Numbered from the stretch's first letter, positions 24,269-33,898 are shown. The stretch: 64,000 bases of DNA from Gemmataceae bacterium (GCA_019694755.1 JAIBBI010000001.1:1-64000); one strand, 5' to 3'. Notes: generated by a model not told the origin, from the sequence alone. Translations and numbers: made by a program.

Positions 24269-24666
24269 CGAAGAGGTCTCCTCGAGGTTCCGCGGGAGTT
24301 TGATCCCGCACGCCGGTCCGCGGTTCGGCGGCGCGCATCGCGATGACATTGCCTAAAACTGCCGGACACCATGTCCGGGTTGGCGTCGTGTTATTCGGCC
24401 GGGAGCGAGTCCCCGACACGGATCACGAGTCGATATAAATCGACCACGTCCGCCGGGTCCATCCGGTCGTTCCCTTACACATTAACCGACCGCAATACCG
24501 GTTGCCAGTGTTTTTTGGGAAGCTGGGGGAATTTTTTCCAAATTTTCGCACACCAGGCAGTGAACTAGCGTTCATGTCTCTGGTTATTCTATTCCCCATA
24601 CATTTCTAACCGGCCATCAAGCCGATAGTTTCGGGTTGAAGTTGTCGAGAATGCGATGTTTGGCGG
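24269..24666. other. 398-bp intergenic region: leader of PEP-CTERM gene and possible leader peptide
   Basis: Between the minus-strand PEP-CTERM gene and the minus-strand VOC gene. Its distal part (about 24490-24620) is much more AT-rich than its surroundings and has oligo-T and oligo-A runs with a GGAATTTTTTCC near-palindrome around 24530. This suits a promoter region for the PEP-CTERM gene. A 23-codon frame with a ribosome site lies inside at 24391-24462. No larger gene is visible. Confidence 0.5.
24391..24462 (-). CDS. possible 23-aa leader peptide upstream of the PEP-CTERM gene
   Basis: ATG 24462 to TAA 24391 on the minus strand, preceded by AAGGGA with an 8-base gap. The peptide begins MDPADVVDLYRLVIRVGDSL. 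It ends about 120 bases before the PEP-CTERM start. It has no runs of one amino acid that would suggest classical attenuation. It may be chance; a conserved peptide in relatives would settle it. Confidence 0.25.
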   Translation of the reverse strand: MDPADVVDLYRLVIRVGDSLPAE

Positions 24667-25053
24667 TTACGCAACTGAAACCGGCCCCACCAAGGCACAG
24701 ATCGCACCGGCCGGGTCGCGGATCACCGCCATGAAGCCGTACCTCCCGATCGCAACCGGCTCGCGAACTACTGATCCGCCCCGCGCGATACACTCGGCTA
24801 CGCTGTTAGTGAGATCAGCCACCTGAAAGTAGACCAACCAGATCGGTGGAATTCCGGTATTCGCTCCGCGTGCGTGACATACTCCCGCGAACGGCTCCCC
24901 ACCTTCCGCCGGGAGCAGGCAATAGTCGGAATAGTCACCCATCGGCACGTCGCTCGTCGTCGCTCCGGTGACATGCCGGTAGAAGTCACGAACGGCTGTC
25001 GCATCCGTGACTGTCAGGTCGACCCAACCAATCGCCCCATTCTTAGCACTCAT
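24667..25053 (-). CDS. VOC (glyoxalase/bleomycin-resistance) superfamily protein
   Basis: 128 residues from ATG 25053, which has AAAGGTG 7 bases upstream; a GTG start 9 bases earlier would overlap that site. Two beta-alpha-beta-beta-beta units of the VOC fold are visible: GAIGWVDLTVTDATAVRDFY at the start, and IWLVYFQVADLTNSVAECIA with GGSVVREPVAIG in the second half, ending in MAVIRDPAGAICALVGP. This second block is typical of small glyoxalase-like proteins related to bacterial 27-kDa antigen CFP30B-type members. The substrate cannot be told. Cytoplasmic. It is divergent from the subtilase gene, with about 50 bp between starts. Confidence 0.85.
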   Translation of the reverse strand: MSAKNGAIGWVDLTVTDATAVRDFYRHVTGATTSDVPMGDYSDYCLLPAEGGEPFAGVCHARGANTGIPPIWLVYFQVADLTNSVAECIARGGSVVREPVAIGRYGFMAVIRDPAGAICALVGPVSVA

Positions 25054-25104
25054 CGACGGCACCTTTACGAGTTATGATGATCGTCACTATTGCGGGGCGC
25101 ACCA

Positions 25105-28100
25105 ATGCGTTGGAAACGACTCGACCGTTTGGAAGATCGCATTGCCCCGGCCGCCATCGTCCGGCCATACCAGCCATTCACCGATTCGGAGGTTCTGGCC
25201 TACGTCACCGGGCGCGACCTCCTTGGCGGCAGCCCGCTCATCACGGAACCCGGTGGCGTGCTTGTGCGGATTCCACTCGGTCACGGCGCAGATCCCCAAG
25301 TCGTCGTCGACCAACTAGCCGCGAGGGCAGATGTCGCGTGGGCGTCCCCCAATTACGTCTATGCCGTCGGGCCGGGGGAGTTCATCCCCAACGATCCGCT
25401 GTTTTCCCAGCAGTATCATCTGAGCAAGATTCAGTCCCCGGCCGCCTGGGATGTGACCACCGGTTCTTCGAATGTTATCGTCGCTGTTGCCGACGACGGA
25501 TTGGCCATCTCACACCCCGATATCGCACCCAACGTCTGGTCCAACACCAAAGAAACGCCCGGCAACGGCATCGACGATGACGCCAACGGCTTCATCGATG
25601 ATGTCAACGGCTGGGACTTCGAGGGCGACGATAACAACGTCAATCCCGAGAACGGCGACACACACGGGACGCACGTCGCGGGCATCATCGGTGCCCGCAC
25701 CAACAATGCAGCCGGTGTGGCGGGCGTAGCCGGAGGTGGCGTCAGGATCATGCCTATCCGATGGGTCGGCAACGGCGTCGGCACCGGCACCTCGGCCGAC
25801 TGCGTTTCCGCCCTCACATATGCTGCCGACAACGGCGCCAAGATCGTCAACATGAGCCATACGTTTGATGGCTTCGTCGGCGATGCCGCAGTAACGACTG
25901 CCGTCAACTACGCTTACGGTAAGGGGTTACTGCTGATCAACTCCGCCGGGAACAATGACCAGGCCGATCCTTCCCGCGGTGCGTTCACTCAGATACTGTT
26001 CACGGCGGCCACGGACTCCAACGACCAACGCACGGCGTTCAGCAACTACGGAAAGTACATCGACGTATCCGCGCCCGGCATGAACGTGCTGTCCACCACG
26101 ATCGATAGCGGTGTGTTCAGCTATCGCATGATCAGCGGGACCAGCATGGCCTCCCCAAATGCGGCCGGCGTCGCCGCCTTGATCTGGTCCGCCCATCCTG
26201 CCTGGACTCGCGATCAGGTGGCCGCGCAACTCATCGGCTCGGCCGACCGAATCGATGAACTGAACCCGGGCTTCGAGGGCCAGTTGGGAAACGGCCGGGT
26301 GAATGCGGCCCGAGGTGTCTCGAGTACGATTCAGCCGCCACGGGTGATTCTTGAGGGAGGCCTCCCAGCTGAGGGGGGCTTTACAACTACCCGAAACTTC
26401 ACGATCGGCTTTGACACACCCCTCCGATTCGATCCGGCCACGGTCAGCGCGTCGAGCTTTGAACTGCGGGGTGACGGCGCTGACAACACGTTTGGGACGG
26501 CCGACGATACTCTGAAGACGCTCGTGATCAACGGTGGCGCGACCTACCGCATGGGAACGGACGGGTTCGCGATCACCTTTACCGGCAACCTCGCATACGA
26601 CCGTTACCGGTTCACTGCGAAGGCTGCGGTTTTGAAGGATCCTTTCGGACAGTCGCTCGATGGCGACTCCGATGGCGCGGCCGGAGGCGACTTCACCCGC
26701 ACGTTTCGCGTGTCCGTCAGCTCGATTCAGGGTCGGGTCTACGAGGACCTGGACAACAGCCTGCTCTTTGGCACGACATTCGACGCCCCGCTACCGGGCT
26801 GGACTGCTTTCATTGATTCCAACGGTAATGGCCAACTCGATAACGGCGAGCCGGTTGCCGTAACTGACGGAGTGGGAACGTACTCCTTCTTAGATCTGTC
26901 ACCGGGGACATACACTGTCCGACGCGTGACCTCGGCAGGGTGGACTGATAACCGCCCTTCCTCGGGTTTCTACTCAGTCACGCTCGCAAGCTCTACGTCG
27001 ACGAGTACCGCTAATCACTTCGGGCAGCAAAGGACCAACGCGGCTTACGGCAGGACGCACGAGGACCTCGATGGAAGCGGTGCCCGCGAATCGGCCGACC
27101 CCAATCTTGCGGGCGTCACTGTGTTTCTCGACTCCAACAACAACGGAGTCGCGGACACCACGCAGGCAATTCGAAGTTCGGTCGACGTGCCCAAGTCGCT
27201 GACGTTCGGAACGGTCACATCCGTGCTGACAGTCTCGGGCGTTTCCGGGCCGATCACCGATCTGGATGTGAACCTCTCCATTCAGCATACGTCAATTGTC
27301 GACCTGTCTCTCACGCTTATTGCTCCCGGCGGACGGCGCGTATTGCTTATGGCCGGGACGGGTGGCGAGACGGACAACCTCTCCGGGACAGTATTCGACG
27401 ACGAGGCGACCCTATCCGTCTCATCGGGCGTAGCCCCATTTTCGGGACGATTCCGCCCGGCTTCCCGGCTCGTCGATTTCGACGGGATGGATCCGAACGG
27501 CACCTGGGCTCTGGAGGTAGTCGACGATTCCGGGATCGGGCAGGCCGGAAGCCTGACCAGCTGGTCCCTCACGATTGGAGGCGGAGAGTCGATCACCAAC
27601 AGCGACTCGAACGGGCTGATACTGCTTACGGCCGTGCCAAATGGAACTGGTATCGTCCGGGCGCAGCCGCTGAGCGGCTGGCGACCGGCCAGCCCGGCAT
27701 CGGGTGCGGCGACCGTTTCTGTCGGGCCGGGGCCCGCGCTTGCCATTCATTTTGGGCAATGGCGTCAGAATGCGGCCTACGGGAGATTCTTCAACGATGC
27801 CAATGGAAACGCGGCGGCAGACTCCGGCGAGACGGCCTTGTCGAACTGGCGGGCATACGCCGACCGGAATGGTAACGGTGCTTTCGACGCCCCGGTCGTG
27901 AATAAGGCCTCGACCAACGTTCCCCGCACAATCGCCAACATGGCGACCACGACATCGTCCATGACTGTTGCCGGCATCCCCGACCCGATTACCGACATCG
28001 ATGTCAACCTCTCGATCAACCATGCTCACACTGTCGACATCATCGTTACGTTAATCGCGCCGGACGGTCGGCGAGTTCTACTCTGGGATCGCGTTGGTAC

Positions 28101-29013
28101 CGACTTCGACGACTTCACAGGTACGATTCTGGATGACGAGGCTTCCACCGCGATTGATGCCGGCACGGCGCCATATACCGGGAGATTCCGTCCTCAGGAA
28201 CCACTGAGCCTGTTGGATGGCAGCATCGCAAATGGGGTCTGGCGACTCGAAGTCATCGATACGTTTGCTTCCTACTCGGGGACAATCGACAGTTGGTCCC
28301 TGGATTTTGAGACAGCTGAGCCGTCGGCGATCTCGGCCTCTCACGGCGGCTACGCCATCGCCAATCTGACAGGTCCAACGACCATCCGCAGAGTCTTGCA
28401 GCCTGGCTGGGGCGGAACGCAACCGGCAGCCGACTCTTATCCGCTTTCCTTCACTGCCGGGGACACCGTGACGGGTCTTGCGTTCGGCCAACGGCAGGTC
28501 CCTCCGCGGGTCGCATCGATTATCATCAACGACGGCTCGGCCCAGCGGTCTCGGGTAACTTCCCTCACGATCGCATTCGATCGTGCGGTGACATTCTCAA
28601 ACGGCCTCACCCAGGCATTTCAGTTGACGCGGACCGGCCCCGGATCGCCGACGGGCGCGATCAGTTTTATCGCCGACTCGGCCGCCAGCACTTCGAGCCG
28701 AACTGTCGTTACCCTCAGCTTTCCGCCTCTGTCGGACGGGAACTATCAACTTTCAGTGATCGCGATCCAAGTCCTCGAGAATGGAATCGCCCTTGATGGT
28801 GACGGGAATGGCTCGGCCGGAGGGAACGCAAGCTTCACCTTCCACCGGCTATTCGGCGATAGTGACGGAGACCGGACGATCACCGCGGCGGACTTTCTCG
28901 CGTTTCGGCTCATGTTTCTGTCGAACAACCCCGTCTTCGACTTCGACGGCGACGGCCAGGTCGGGCCCGGAGACTTTCTCCAATTCCGGCTTCGTTTCCT
29001 CACGACCATTTGA
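25105..29013 (+). CDS. surface subtilisin-like (S8) protease with P-domains and dockerin-like end
   Basis: 1302 residues from ATG 25105 (an upstream TTG at 25090 is less likely). Opens RWKRLDRLEDRIAPA (LEDR at 9-12), then a propeptide (about 25-88). The S8 domain (about 100-410) has Asp130 in VAVADDG, His187 in THGTHVAG, Asn283 in NSAGNN and Ser347 in SGTSMASP. An Ig-like unit (about 412-535) and three SdrD/Cna-like units follow (from about 540, 645 and 890). The second and third are each interrupted by a proprotein-convertase P-domain (about 690-825, 932-1068). The end is an Ig-like domain (about 1132-1245) and a double EF-hand/dockerin-like unit (DSDGDRTITAADF, DFDGDGQVGPGDF). Probably a surface-anchored protease. 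Confidence 0.93.
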   Translation: MRWKRLDRLEDRIAPAAIVRPYQPFTDSEVLAYVTGRDLLGGSPLITEPGGVLVRIPLGHGADPQVVVDQLAARADVAWASPNYVYAVGPGEFIPNDPLFSQQYHLSKIQSPAAWDVTTGSSNVIVAVADDGLAISHPDIAPNVWSNTKETPGNGIDDDANGFIDDVNGWDFEGDDNNVNPENGDTHGTHVAGIIGARTNNAAGVAGVAGGGVRIMPIRWVGNGVGTGTSADCVSALTYAADNGAKIVNMSHTFDGFVGDAAVTTAVNYAYGKGLLLINSAGNNDQADPSRGAFTQILFTAATDSNDQRTAFSNYGKYIDVSAPGMNVLSTTIDSGVFSYRMISGTSMASPNAAGVAALIWSAHPAWTRDQVAAQLIGSADRIDELNPGFEGQLGNGRVNAARGVSSTIQPPRVILEGGLPAEGGFTTTRNFTIGFDTPLRFDPATVSASSFELRGDGADNTFGTADDTLKTLVINGGATYRMGTDGFAITFTGNLAYDRYRFTAKAAVLKDPFGQSLDGDSDGAAGGDFTRTFRVSVSSIQGRVYEDLDNSLLFGTTFDAPLPGWTAFIDSNGNGQLDNGEPVAVTDGVGTYSFLDLSPGTYTVRRVTSAGWTDNRPSSGFYSVTLASSTSTSTANHFGQQRTNAAYGRTHEDLDGSGARESADPNLAGVTVFLDSNNNGVADTTQAIRSSVDVPKSLTFGTVTSVLTVSGVSGPITDLDVNLSIQHTSIVDLSLTLIAPGGRRVLLMAGTGGETDNLSGTVFDDEATLSVSSGVAPFSGRFRPASRLVDFDGMDPNGTWALEVVDDSGIGQAGSLTSWSLTIGGGESITNSDSNGLILLTAVPNGTGIVRAQPLSGWRPASPASGAATVSVGPGPALAIHFGQWRQNAAYGRFFNDANGNAAADSGETALSNWRAYADRNGNGAFDAPVVNKASTNVPRTIANMATTTSSMTVAGIPDPITDIDVNLSINHAHTVDIIVTLIAPDGRRVLLWDRVGTDFDDFTGTILDDEASTAIDAGTAPYTGRFRPQEPLSLLDGSIANGVWRLEVIDTFASYSGTIDSWSLDFETAEPSAISASHGGYAIANLTGPTTIRRVLQPGWGGTQPAADSYPLSFTAGDTVTGLAFGQRQVPPRVASIIINDGSAQRSRVTSLTIAFDRAVTFSNGLTQAFQLTRTGPGSPTGAISFIADSAASTSSRTVVTLSFPPLSDGNYQLSVIAIQVLENGIALDGDGNGSAGGNASFTFHRLFGDSDGDRTITAADFLAFRLMFLSNNPVFDFDGDGQVGPGDFLQFRLRFLTTI

Positions 29014-29068
29014 CAATTGGCCGCTCGGATCGCTAACCGATTCCGGACGGCGTTTGTATCCTGACGGC

Positions 29069-30097
29069 ATGTCCGATTCCGTGAACGACAGGGTATCTCC
29101 CCGGCCGATCTGCCGAGCCGTGCCCGGCGTGCGCATTCTGGCGACCGGCAGCTATGTTCCGGACATCGTGGTCGATAATCAGCAACTCTTCGAGCGGTTC
29201 GGCTTCGACAGCGATTGGATCGTCAAGAGGACGGGAATCCTCGAGCGCCGGCACGCCCAACCGCATCAGGCAACCAGTGATCTGGCCTTCGAGGCGGCGA
29301 GCCGTTGCATTGAGCGGGCGGGGATCAGCCCCCGCGAAATCGACCTGTGTATCATCGGTACATTCACGCCCGACTACTCGTTTCCGTCGACGGCCTGCCT
29401 GCTGCAAGACCGGATGAAGCTGGTATGCCCGGCCATCGACATGCAGGCCGCCTGCGCGGGATTCATGTACGCGTACATCACCGGTGCGGCCTACGTCAAA
29501 GCCGGCCTGAGCAAGTGCGCTCTGATCATCGGGGCGGACTGCAACTCCCGCATCCTCAATCCGGACGACATCAAGACGTACCCGCTCTTCGGCGACGGCG
29601 CGGGCGCCGTGCTTCTGGCACCGGGCGATTCGGAAACCGGTATCCTCGCATACAGCATGGGGGCTGACGGCTCGGGTGGATCGCTACTCGACCGCAAAGC
29701 GTGCGGCTCGCGTCGACCACCGACTGCCGAGTTGATCGCGGAGGGTCTGCATTACATGTACATGGACGGCCGGGCGGTATTCCGTTGGGCCGTGTCGATT
29801 CTTTGCGATACGATTCAGGACGTATTGGCCAGCGCGGGATTCACGCCGGACGATGTCGACCTCTATGTGCCGCACCAGGCGAACATCCGCATCATTAACG
29901 CGGCATGCGACGTGCTGAAGATTCCGCGGTCGAAGGTCTTTGCCAACCTCGACAAATACGGAAACACTTCGGCCGGCTCGATCCCGCTGGCCCTCGACGA
30001 GGCAATTGAGCAGGGCATGCTGAAGCCCGGCCAGTTGGCCGTGCTGAGTGGTTTTGGCGCCGGCCTCGCCTGGGGCACCGCGCTGGTCCGATGGTAG
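29069..30097 (+). CDS. fabH: 3-oxoacyl-ACP synthase III
   Basis: 342 residues from ATG 29069; the frame is open back into the subtilase but that part is antisense-like noise. FabH condenses acetyl-CoA with malonyl-ACP to start fatty acid synthesis. The catalytic triad is visible: Cys129 in MQAACAGF, His269 in YVPHQANIR and Asn299 in KYGNTSAGS. The Gly-rich FGDGAGAVLL and the C-terminal SGFGAGLAWGTALVRW are also typical. The N-terminal ~18 residues are an extension before the usual start (GVRILATGSYVPD). It overlaps carA by 7 bases, so the two are cotranscribed. plsX and fabD, common fabH neighbours, are absent, so it may be a specialised paralogue. Confidence 0.93.
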   Translation: MSDSVNDRVSPRPICRAVPGVRILATGSYVPDIVVDNQQLFERFGFDSDWIVKRTGILERRHAQPHQATSDLAFEAASRCIERAGISPREIDLCIIGTFTPDYSFPSTACLLQDRMKLVCPAIDMQAACAGFMYAYITGAAYVKAGLSKCALIIGADCNSRILNPDDIKTYPLFGDGAGAVLLAPGDSETGILAYSMGADGSGGSLLDRKACGSRRPPTAELIAEGLHYMYMDGRAVFRWAVSILCDTIQDVLASAGFTPDDVDLYVPHQANIRIINAACDVLKIPRSKVFANLDKYGNTSAGSIPLALDEAIEQGMLKPGQLAVLSGFGAGLAWGTALVRW

Positions 30098-31230
30098 AGG
30101 AGAAGATCACCGAGGTGATTGACATAGCCAAGCTGGCCCTCGAAGACGGGACCGTCTACACGGGCACCGCGTTCGGCGCGCGGACCACGACTGCAGGTGA
30201 GGCCGTTTTCAATACCTCCATGGCCGGCTATCAGGAAGTGCTCACCGACCCGTCATACACGGGCCAAATCGTCTGCATGACCTATCCGCACATCGGCAAC
30301 TACGGCATCAATGATGCTGACCGCGAATCGGGCCACCCGCGCGTCGAGGGATTTGTCGTCCGCAGCTTGTCTCGGACGCCCAGCAACTACAGATCAACTC
30401 AATCAATCAACGATTACCTAGTCGCCACGGGTGTACCCGGAATCGAGGGTATCGACACACGCTCGCTCGTCCGCCGACTCCGCGTTCGCGGCGCGATGCG
30501 GGCGGTGATTTCCACGGAAATACTCGACGATTCCGAGCTCATTAGGCGGGCCCGGGCCGCACGCGACATGTCAGGGCTTGATCTTGTTCGCGAGGTGGTA
30601 CCATCCCAATCGTCTCAATGGCGTGAAGGGTTGGACGCACCGCTGACGGCACACATTTTCAAGCCAGTGCTCCCACGGAAGCGTGTCGTTGCGCTGGACT
30701 ACGGACTGAAGTGGAACATCCTCCGGTGTCTGACGGCAGTAGGCTGCGATGTCACGGTTGTCCCCGGAACCGCGACTGCGGCTGATGTCCTCTCGCTCGA
30801 ACCTGACGGAGTGTTCTTGTCCAACGGGCCGGGCGACCCGGAACCGCTCGATTACGCCGTTGAGACCATTCGGGAGTTGATCGACCGGAAGCCGGTCTTC
30901 GGTATCTGCCTGGGGCTCCAACTGCTCGGGCTGGCATTCGGTGCCAAGACCTTCAAACTCAAGTTCGGGCATCGTGGCGTGAATCAACCGGTGCTCAATA
31001 AACGCACCGGGCGTGTCGAGATCACGTCGCAGAATCACGGCTTCGCAGTGGATGCCGATACACTCCCGGGCAACGTGGAACTCACCCACGTCAATCTGAA
31101 TGACGGGACACTCGAGGGGCTTCGGCACAGAACCAAGCCAGTCTTCGGCGTCCAGTATCATCCGGAGTCTTCGGCCGGGCCGCACGACAGCACCTACTTG
31201 TTCGAGGAGTTTCGGCAGGTGATGGGCTGA
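30091..31230 (+). CDS. carA: carbamoyl-phosphate synthase small (glutaminase) subunit
   Basis: 379 residues. CarA hydrolyses glutamine and passes ammonia to CarB for carbamoyl phosphate, used in arginine and pyrimidine synthesis. The N-terminal CPSase small-chain domain (AKLALEDGTVYTGTAFGA, FNTSMAGYQEVLTDPSY) is followed by a class I amidotransferase domain with Cys273 in GICLGLQ and His357/Glu359 in YHPESSAGPHD; LSNGPGDP is also characteristic. The ATG lies inside the fabH end (ATGG then TAG). There is an 11-residue N-terminal extension before IAKLALED. carB is not adjacent; argG, which feeds on the same pathway, is 30 kb away on the same strand. Confidence 0.96.
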   Translation: MVEEKITEVIDIAKLALEDGTVYTGTAFGARTTTAGEAVFNTSMAGYQEVLTDPSYTGQIVCMTYPHIGNYGINDADRESGHPRVEGFVVRSLSRTPSNYRSTQSINDYLVATGVPGIEGIDTRSLVRRLRVRGAMRAVISTEILDDSELIRRARAARDMSGLDLVREVVPSQSSQWREGLDAPLTAHIFKPVLPRKRVVALDYGLKWNILRCLTAVGCDVTVVPGTATAADVLSLEPDGVFLSNGPGDPEPLDYAVETIRELIDRKPVFGICLGLQLLGLAFGAKTFKLKFGHRGVNQPVLNKRTGRVEITSQNHGFAVDADTLPGNVELTHVNLNDGTLEGLRHRTKPVFGVQYHPESSAGPHDSTYLFEEFRQVMG

Positions 31231-31319
31231 GAGGAGTCGGGCTGTTCGCCGGGGCGTGATACGTACACTGAATCGGATCGCTCTACTTTCCGTTTACGGA
31301 ACCACCCCACCAGTCCTCT

Positions 31320-32720
31320 ATGGTCTTTTCGTCGACCATCTTTCTGTTCGGGTTCCTCCCGCTCGTTCTGCTCTTGTACCACCTGTCTCCGCGGGTGGCA
31401 CGGAACACGCTGCTTTTGTTCGCCAGCCTCTTCTTCTACTACTGGGGCGAGAAGGGCTATTCCGTCATCCTCATGGCCTCGATTCTGGGCAACTACGCGG
31501 CCGGGGTGCTTCTCGCCAGATCGAAGTCCCCCTGGCTTCTGGCCGCGGCGGTGGCAGGCAATCTGCTCGTCCTGATCGGCTTCAAGTACTCGAATTTCAT
31601 CGCCGACAACATCAATTTCTGGGTCGGATCGCAGATCGTCCCGCTGACGAAGCGGGTACATCTTCCGATCGGCGTCTCGTTCTTCACGTTTCAGGGAATT
31701 GCGTACGTCGTTGACGTGTACACTCGCGTCGTGCCGCCCGCGCCCAACCCAGTACGTTACGCACTTTATGCCGCGCTTTTTCCACACCTGGTGGCGGGGC
31801 CGATCGTCCGTTATCGCGATATCGTGGACCAACTCGGAGACCGCCCGACCCGCCTCGAAGAACTGTCGACCGGCGTCCGTCGTCTTACGGTTGGCTTGGC
31901 GAAGAAGCTCATCATCGCCAACACGCTTGGCCAATACGCCGACATCGTGTTTCGATTGCCTGCGTCAGAGCTTTCGGCAGGTCTCGGCTGGCTCGGGCTC
32001 GTCTGTTATTCACTGCAGATCTATTTCGATTTCTCCGGCTACTCCGACATGGCGATCGGCCTGGGCAAGATGTTCGGGTTCACGTTTCTGGAGAACTTCA
32101 ATTACCCCTACATTGCCCGCTCCGTCACCGAATTCTGGCGGCGCTGGCATATCTCGCTTTCGAGTTGGCTCCGCGACTATGTCTACATTCCGCTCGGCGG
32201 CAATCGCGTGTCGCCATTCCGGACATACATGCACCTGTTGCTCGTTTTCGTCTTGTGCGGGTTCTGGCACGGCGCCAGTTGGAACTTTCTGATCTGGGGA
32301 GTCTGGCACGGCGTCTTCCTGGTGATTGAACGACTCGGCCTCGGCAGAATCCTCGATCGCCTTCCCGGCGGATTGGGGTGGGCTTACACAATCGTGACCG
32401 TCATGATTGGCTGGGTTTTCTTCCGTGCCGACACGCTGCCGCAGGCGACGCAGTTCATTGCGGCCCTGACTGGTCAGGGATCCGGGCTGTTCGATTTCGG
32501 GGACGTGTGGAATCGGGAGATTGTTTTGGCGCTCGTGCTGGCGATCCCGGCATGTACTCCGGTCGTGCCGTGGCTGGCAAGTCGGATACGCGAGGGCGGT
32601 CAATGGGCAACCGCAGGCTGGGAACTCTCGGCCGTGGCGGTCTGTTCTCTGCTGTGGCTCATCCTGCTTCCGTGCCTGTGCGCGGGGGCGTACAACCCCT
32701 TTCTTTACTTCCGCTTCTAG
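31320..32720 (+). CDS. MBOAT family O-acyltransferase (AlgI-like)
   Basis: 466 residues, about 11-12 membrane helices. Opens MVFSSTIFLFGFLPLVLLLY, the standard start of AlgI/DltB-type proteins. Other family blocks: FRGIAYVVDVY-like (FFTFQGIAYVVDVYTR), FPHLVAGPIVRY, the SFYLRDYVYIPLGG-like SSWLRDYVYIPLGGNR, and the active-site His in GFWHGASWNFLIWG. These proteins move acyl groups, usually acetyl, across the membrane for transfer to polysaccharides such as alginate. Its gene is followed after 8 bases by an AlgX/AlgJ-like SGNH protein, the usual partner, so the pair probably acetylates an extracellular polymer. No ribosome site is clear before the ATG. Confidence 0.93.
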   Translation: MVFSSTIFLFGFLPLVLLLYHLSPRVARNTLLLFASLFFYYWGEKGYSVILMASILGNYAAGVLLARSKSPWLLAAAVAGNLLVLIGFKYSNFIADNINFWVGSQIVPLTKRVHLPIGVSFFTFQGIAYVVDVYTRVVPPAPNPVRYALYAALFPHLVAGPIVRYRDIVDQLGDRPTRLEELSTGVRRLTVGLAKKLIIANTLGQYADIVFRLPASELSAGLGWLGLVCYSLQIYFDFSGYSDMAIGLGKMFGFTFLENFNYPYIARSVTEFWRRWHISLSSWLRDYVYIPLGGNRVSPFRTYMHLLLVFVLCGFWHGASWNFLIWGVWHGVFLVIERLGLGRILDRLPGGLGWAYTIVTVMIGWVFFRADTLPQATQFIAALTGQGSGLFDFGDVWNREIVLALVLAIPACTPVVPWLASRIREGGQWATAGWELSAVAVCSLLWLILLPCLCAGAYNPFLYFRF

Positions 32721-32728
32721 GAGGTCCT

Positions 32729-33892
32729 GTGCTTGCGATTGCCGGCTGGCTGATCTGGCTCTCCCGCGCTGCCCTGGTGGCCGCGTTTGCCGGCATGATC
32801 GGCTGGATCGGCTACCGGACCGCCTGGCACATTCGGGAGGACCTTGCTTCAGACAACAAGCCAGACCTCCGCGACCTGCGGGCCTTCCACCCGACATCGT
32901 GGCGCAGTTGGCGAGAGTTGCCGGGTGATCTGGAGACGGCATTCGTCCCGCGAGTGGAGGGGCGAGACATATTCGTCCGTCGATTCAGCAGGTTCAAGGT
33001 GAGCCGGCTGGAGGTATCGCCAACGCCGCGCGTTCTGATTGGAGACGACGGCTGGCTGTATTACAACCACGAGGCGGAGCCGCAGACGTATTACCTGCAA
33101 TCCGATCCCAGGCTCGCCGACAGGCTCGCCGAATGGAAGCGGGCCATGCCCGAGTGGCAGACGTGGCTGGCCCAGCGCAACATCAAGCTGGTCATCCTCG
33201 TCGCACCAAACAAACAGTCCGTATACCCCGAACACTTGCCGCCCCTGGAAAGGAAGCGAACGAGTGCGACTCCGCGGGACGAATTGCTGGCGTACTTCAA
33301 GTCAGCGGGGCTGACGGCATGTGATTTCCGCGACGCGCTCATCCCTGCGAAATCGACGGGTGCGTTGTACTTCCGCACCGATACGCATTGGATGCCGGCC
33401 GGCGTGAAAGTCGGGTACGCGGCATCGGCCCGGACATTGGGCTGGGAACCGATGGGACCCGAGCGGTTTCGTGGCGGACCCGGACCCACCAAAGTCGGCG
33501 ACTTGCAGCACTTGCTCGGATGGTGGAGTGGTGATCCAGAGCCGTTCGATCACATAGAAGTAGTTGATCCCAAGTCGAAGGCCATCCGACTTGATCAAGT
33601 CGGCGATGATACCGCACGGCTCGACTATCTCGACGCGCGTGCCTACGAACGACCGCAGTTTGTCGGCCCGCGGGTGTTGTTGTTTCATGACTCGTTTGGA
33701 GATGGGCTCTTTGCGGAGATGTTGGCCGAACATGCGGCCCGACTCGTGGCAATCCCGAGCAATCACCTCGACCCGGCGGTCATCGAGCGAGAAAAACCGG
33801 ACATCGTGATTTTGGAGATCGTCGAACGATTGTTTCAGGGCATTGGAGCCCGCCGCCCCACGGATCCACCGCGACGATCGATGGTCCGTTAG
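32729..33892 (+). CDS. AlgX/AlgJ-like SGNH polysaccharide O-acetyltransferase
   Basis: 387 residues from GTG 32729, with AGGAGGT immediately upstream overlapping the MBOAT stop; the longer frame back to 32378 lies inside the MBOAT gene. An N-terminal membrane helix (LVAAFAGMIGWIGY, about 15-30) anchors a periplasmic domain. The AlgX/AlgJ features are VLIGDDGWLYYN (103-113), Asp218-x-His220 in RTDTHWMP, and a nucleophile Ser322 in FHDSFGDG. In known systems this protein accepts acetyl groups from the MBOAT partner and transfers them to the polymer. No glycosyltransferases or polymer synthesis genes adjoin, so the polymer is unknown. Confidence 0.88.
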   Translation: MLAIAGWLIWLSRAALVAAFAGMIGWIGYRTAWHIREDLASDNKPDLRDLRAFHPTSWRSWRELPGDLETAFVPRVEGRDIFVRRFSRFKVSRLEVSPTPRVLIGDDGWLYYNHEAEPQTYYLQSDPRLADRLAEWKRAMPEWQTWLAQRNIKLVILVAPNKQSVYPEHLPPLERKRTSATPRDELLAYFKSAGLTACDFRDALIPAKSTGALYFRTDTHWMPAGVKVGYAASARTLGWEPMGPERFRGGPGPTKVGDLQHLLGWWSGDPEPFDHIEVVDPKSKAIRLDQVGDDTARLDYLDARAYERPQFVGPRVLLFHDSFGDGLFAEMLAEHAARLVAIPSNHLDPAVIEREKPDIVILEIVERLFQGIGARRPTDPPRRSMVR

Positions 33893-33898
33893 TTTGGC

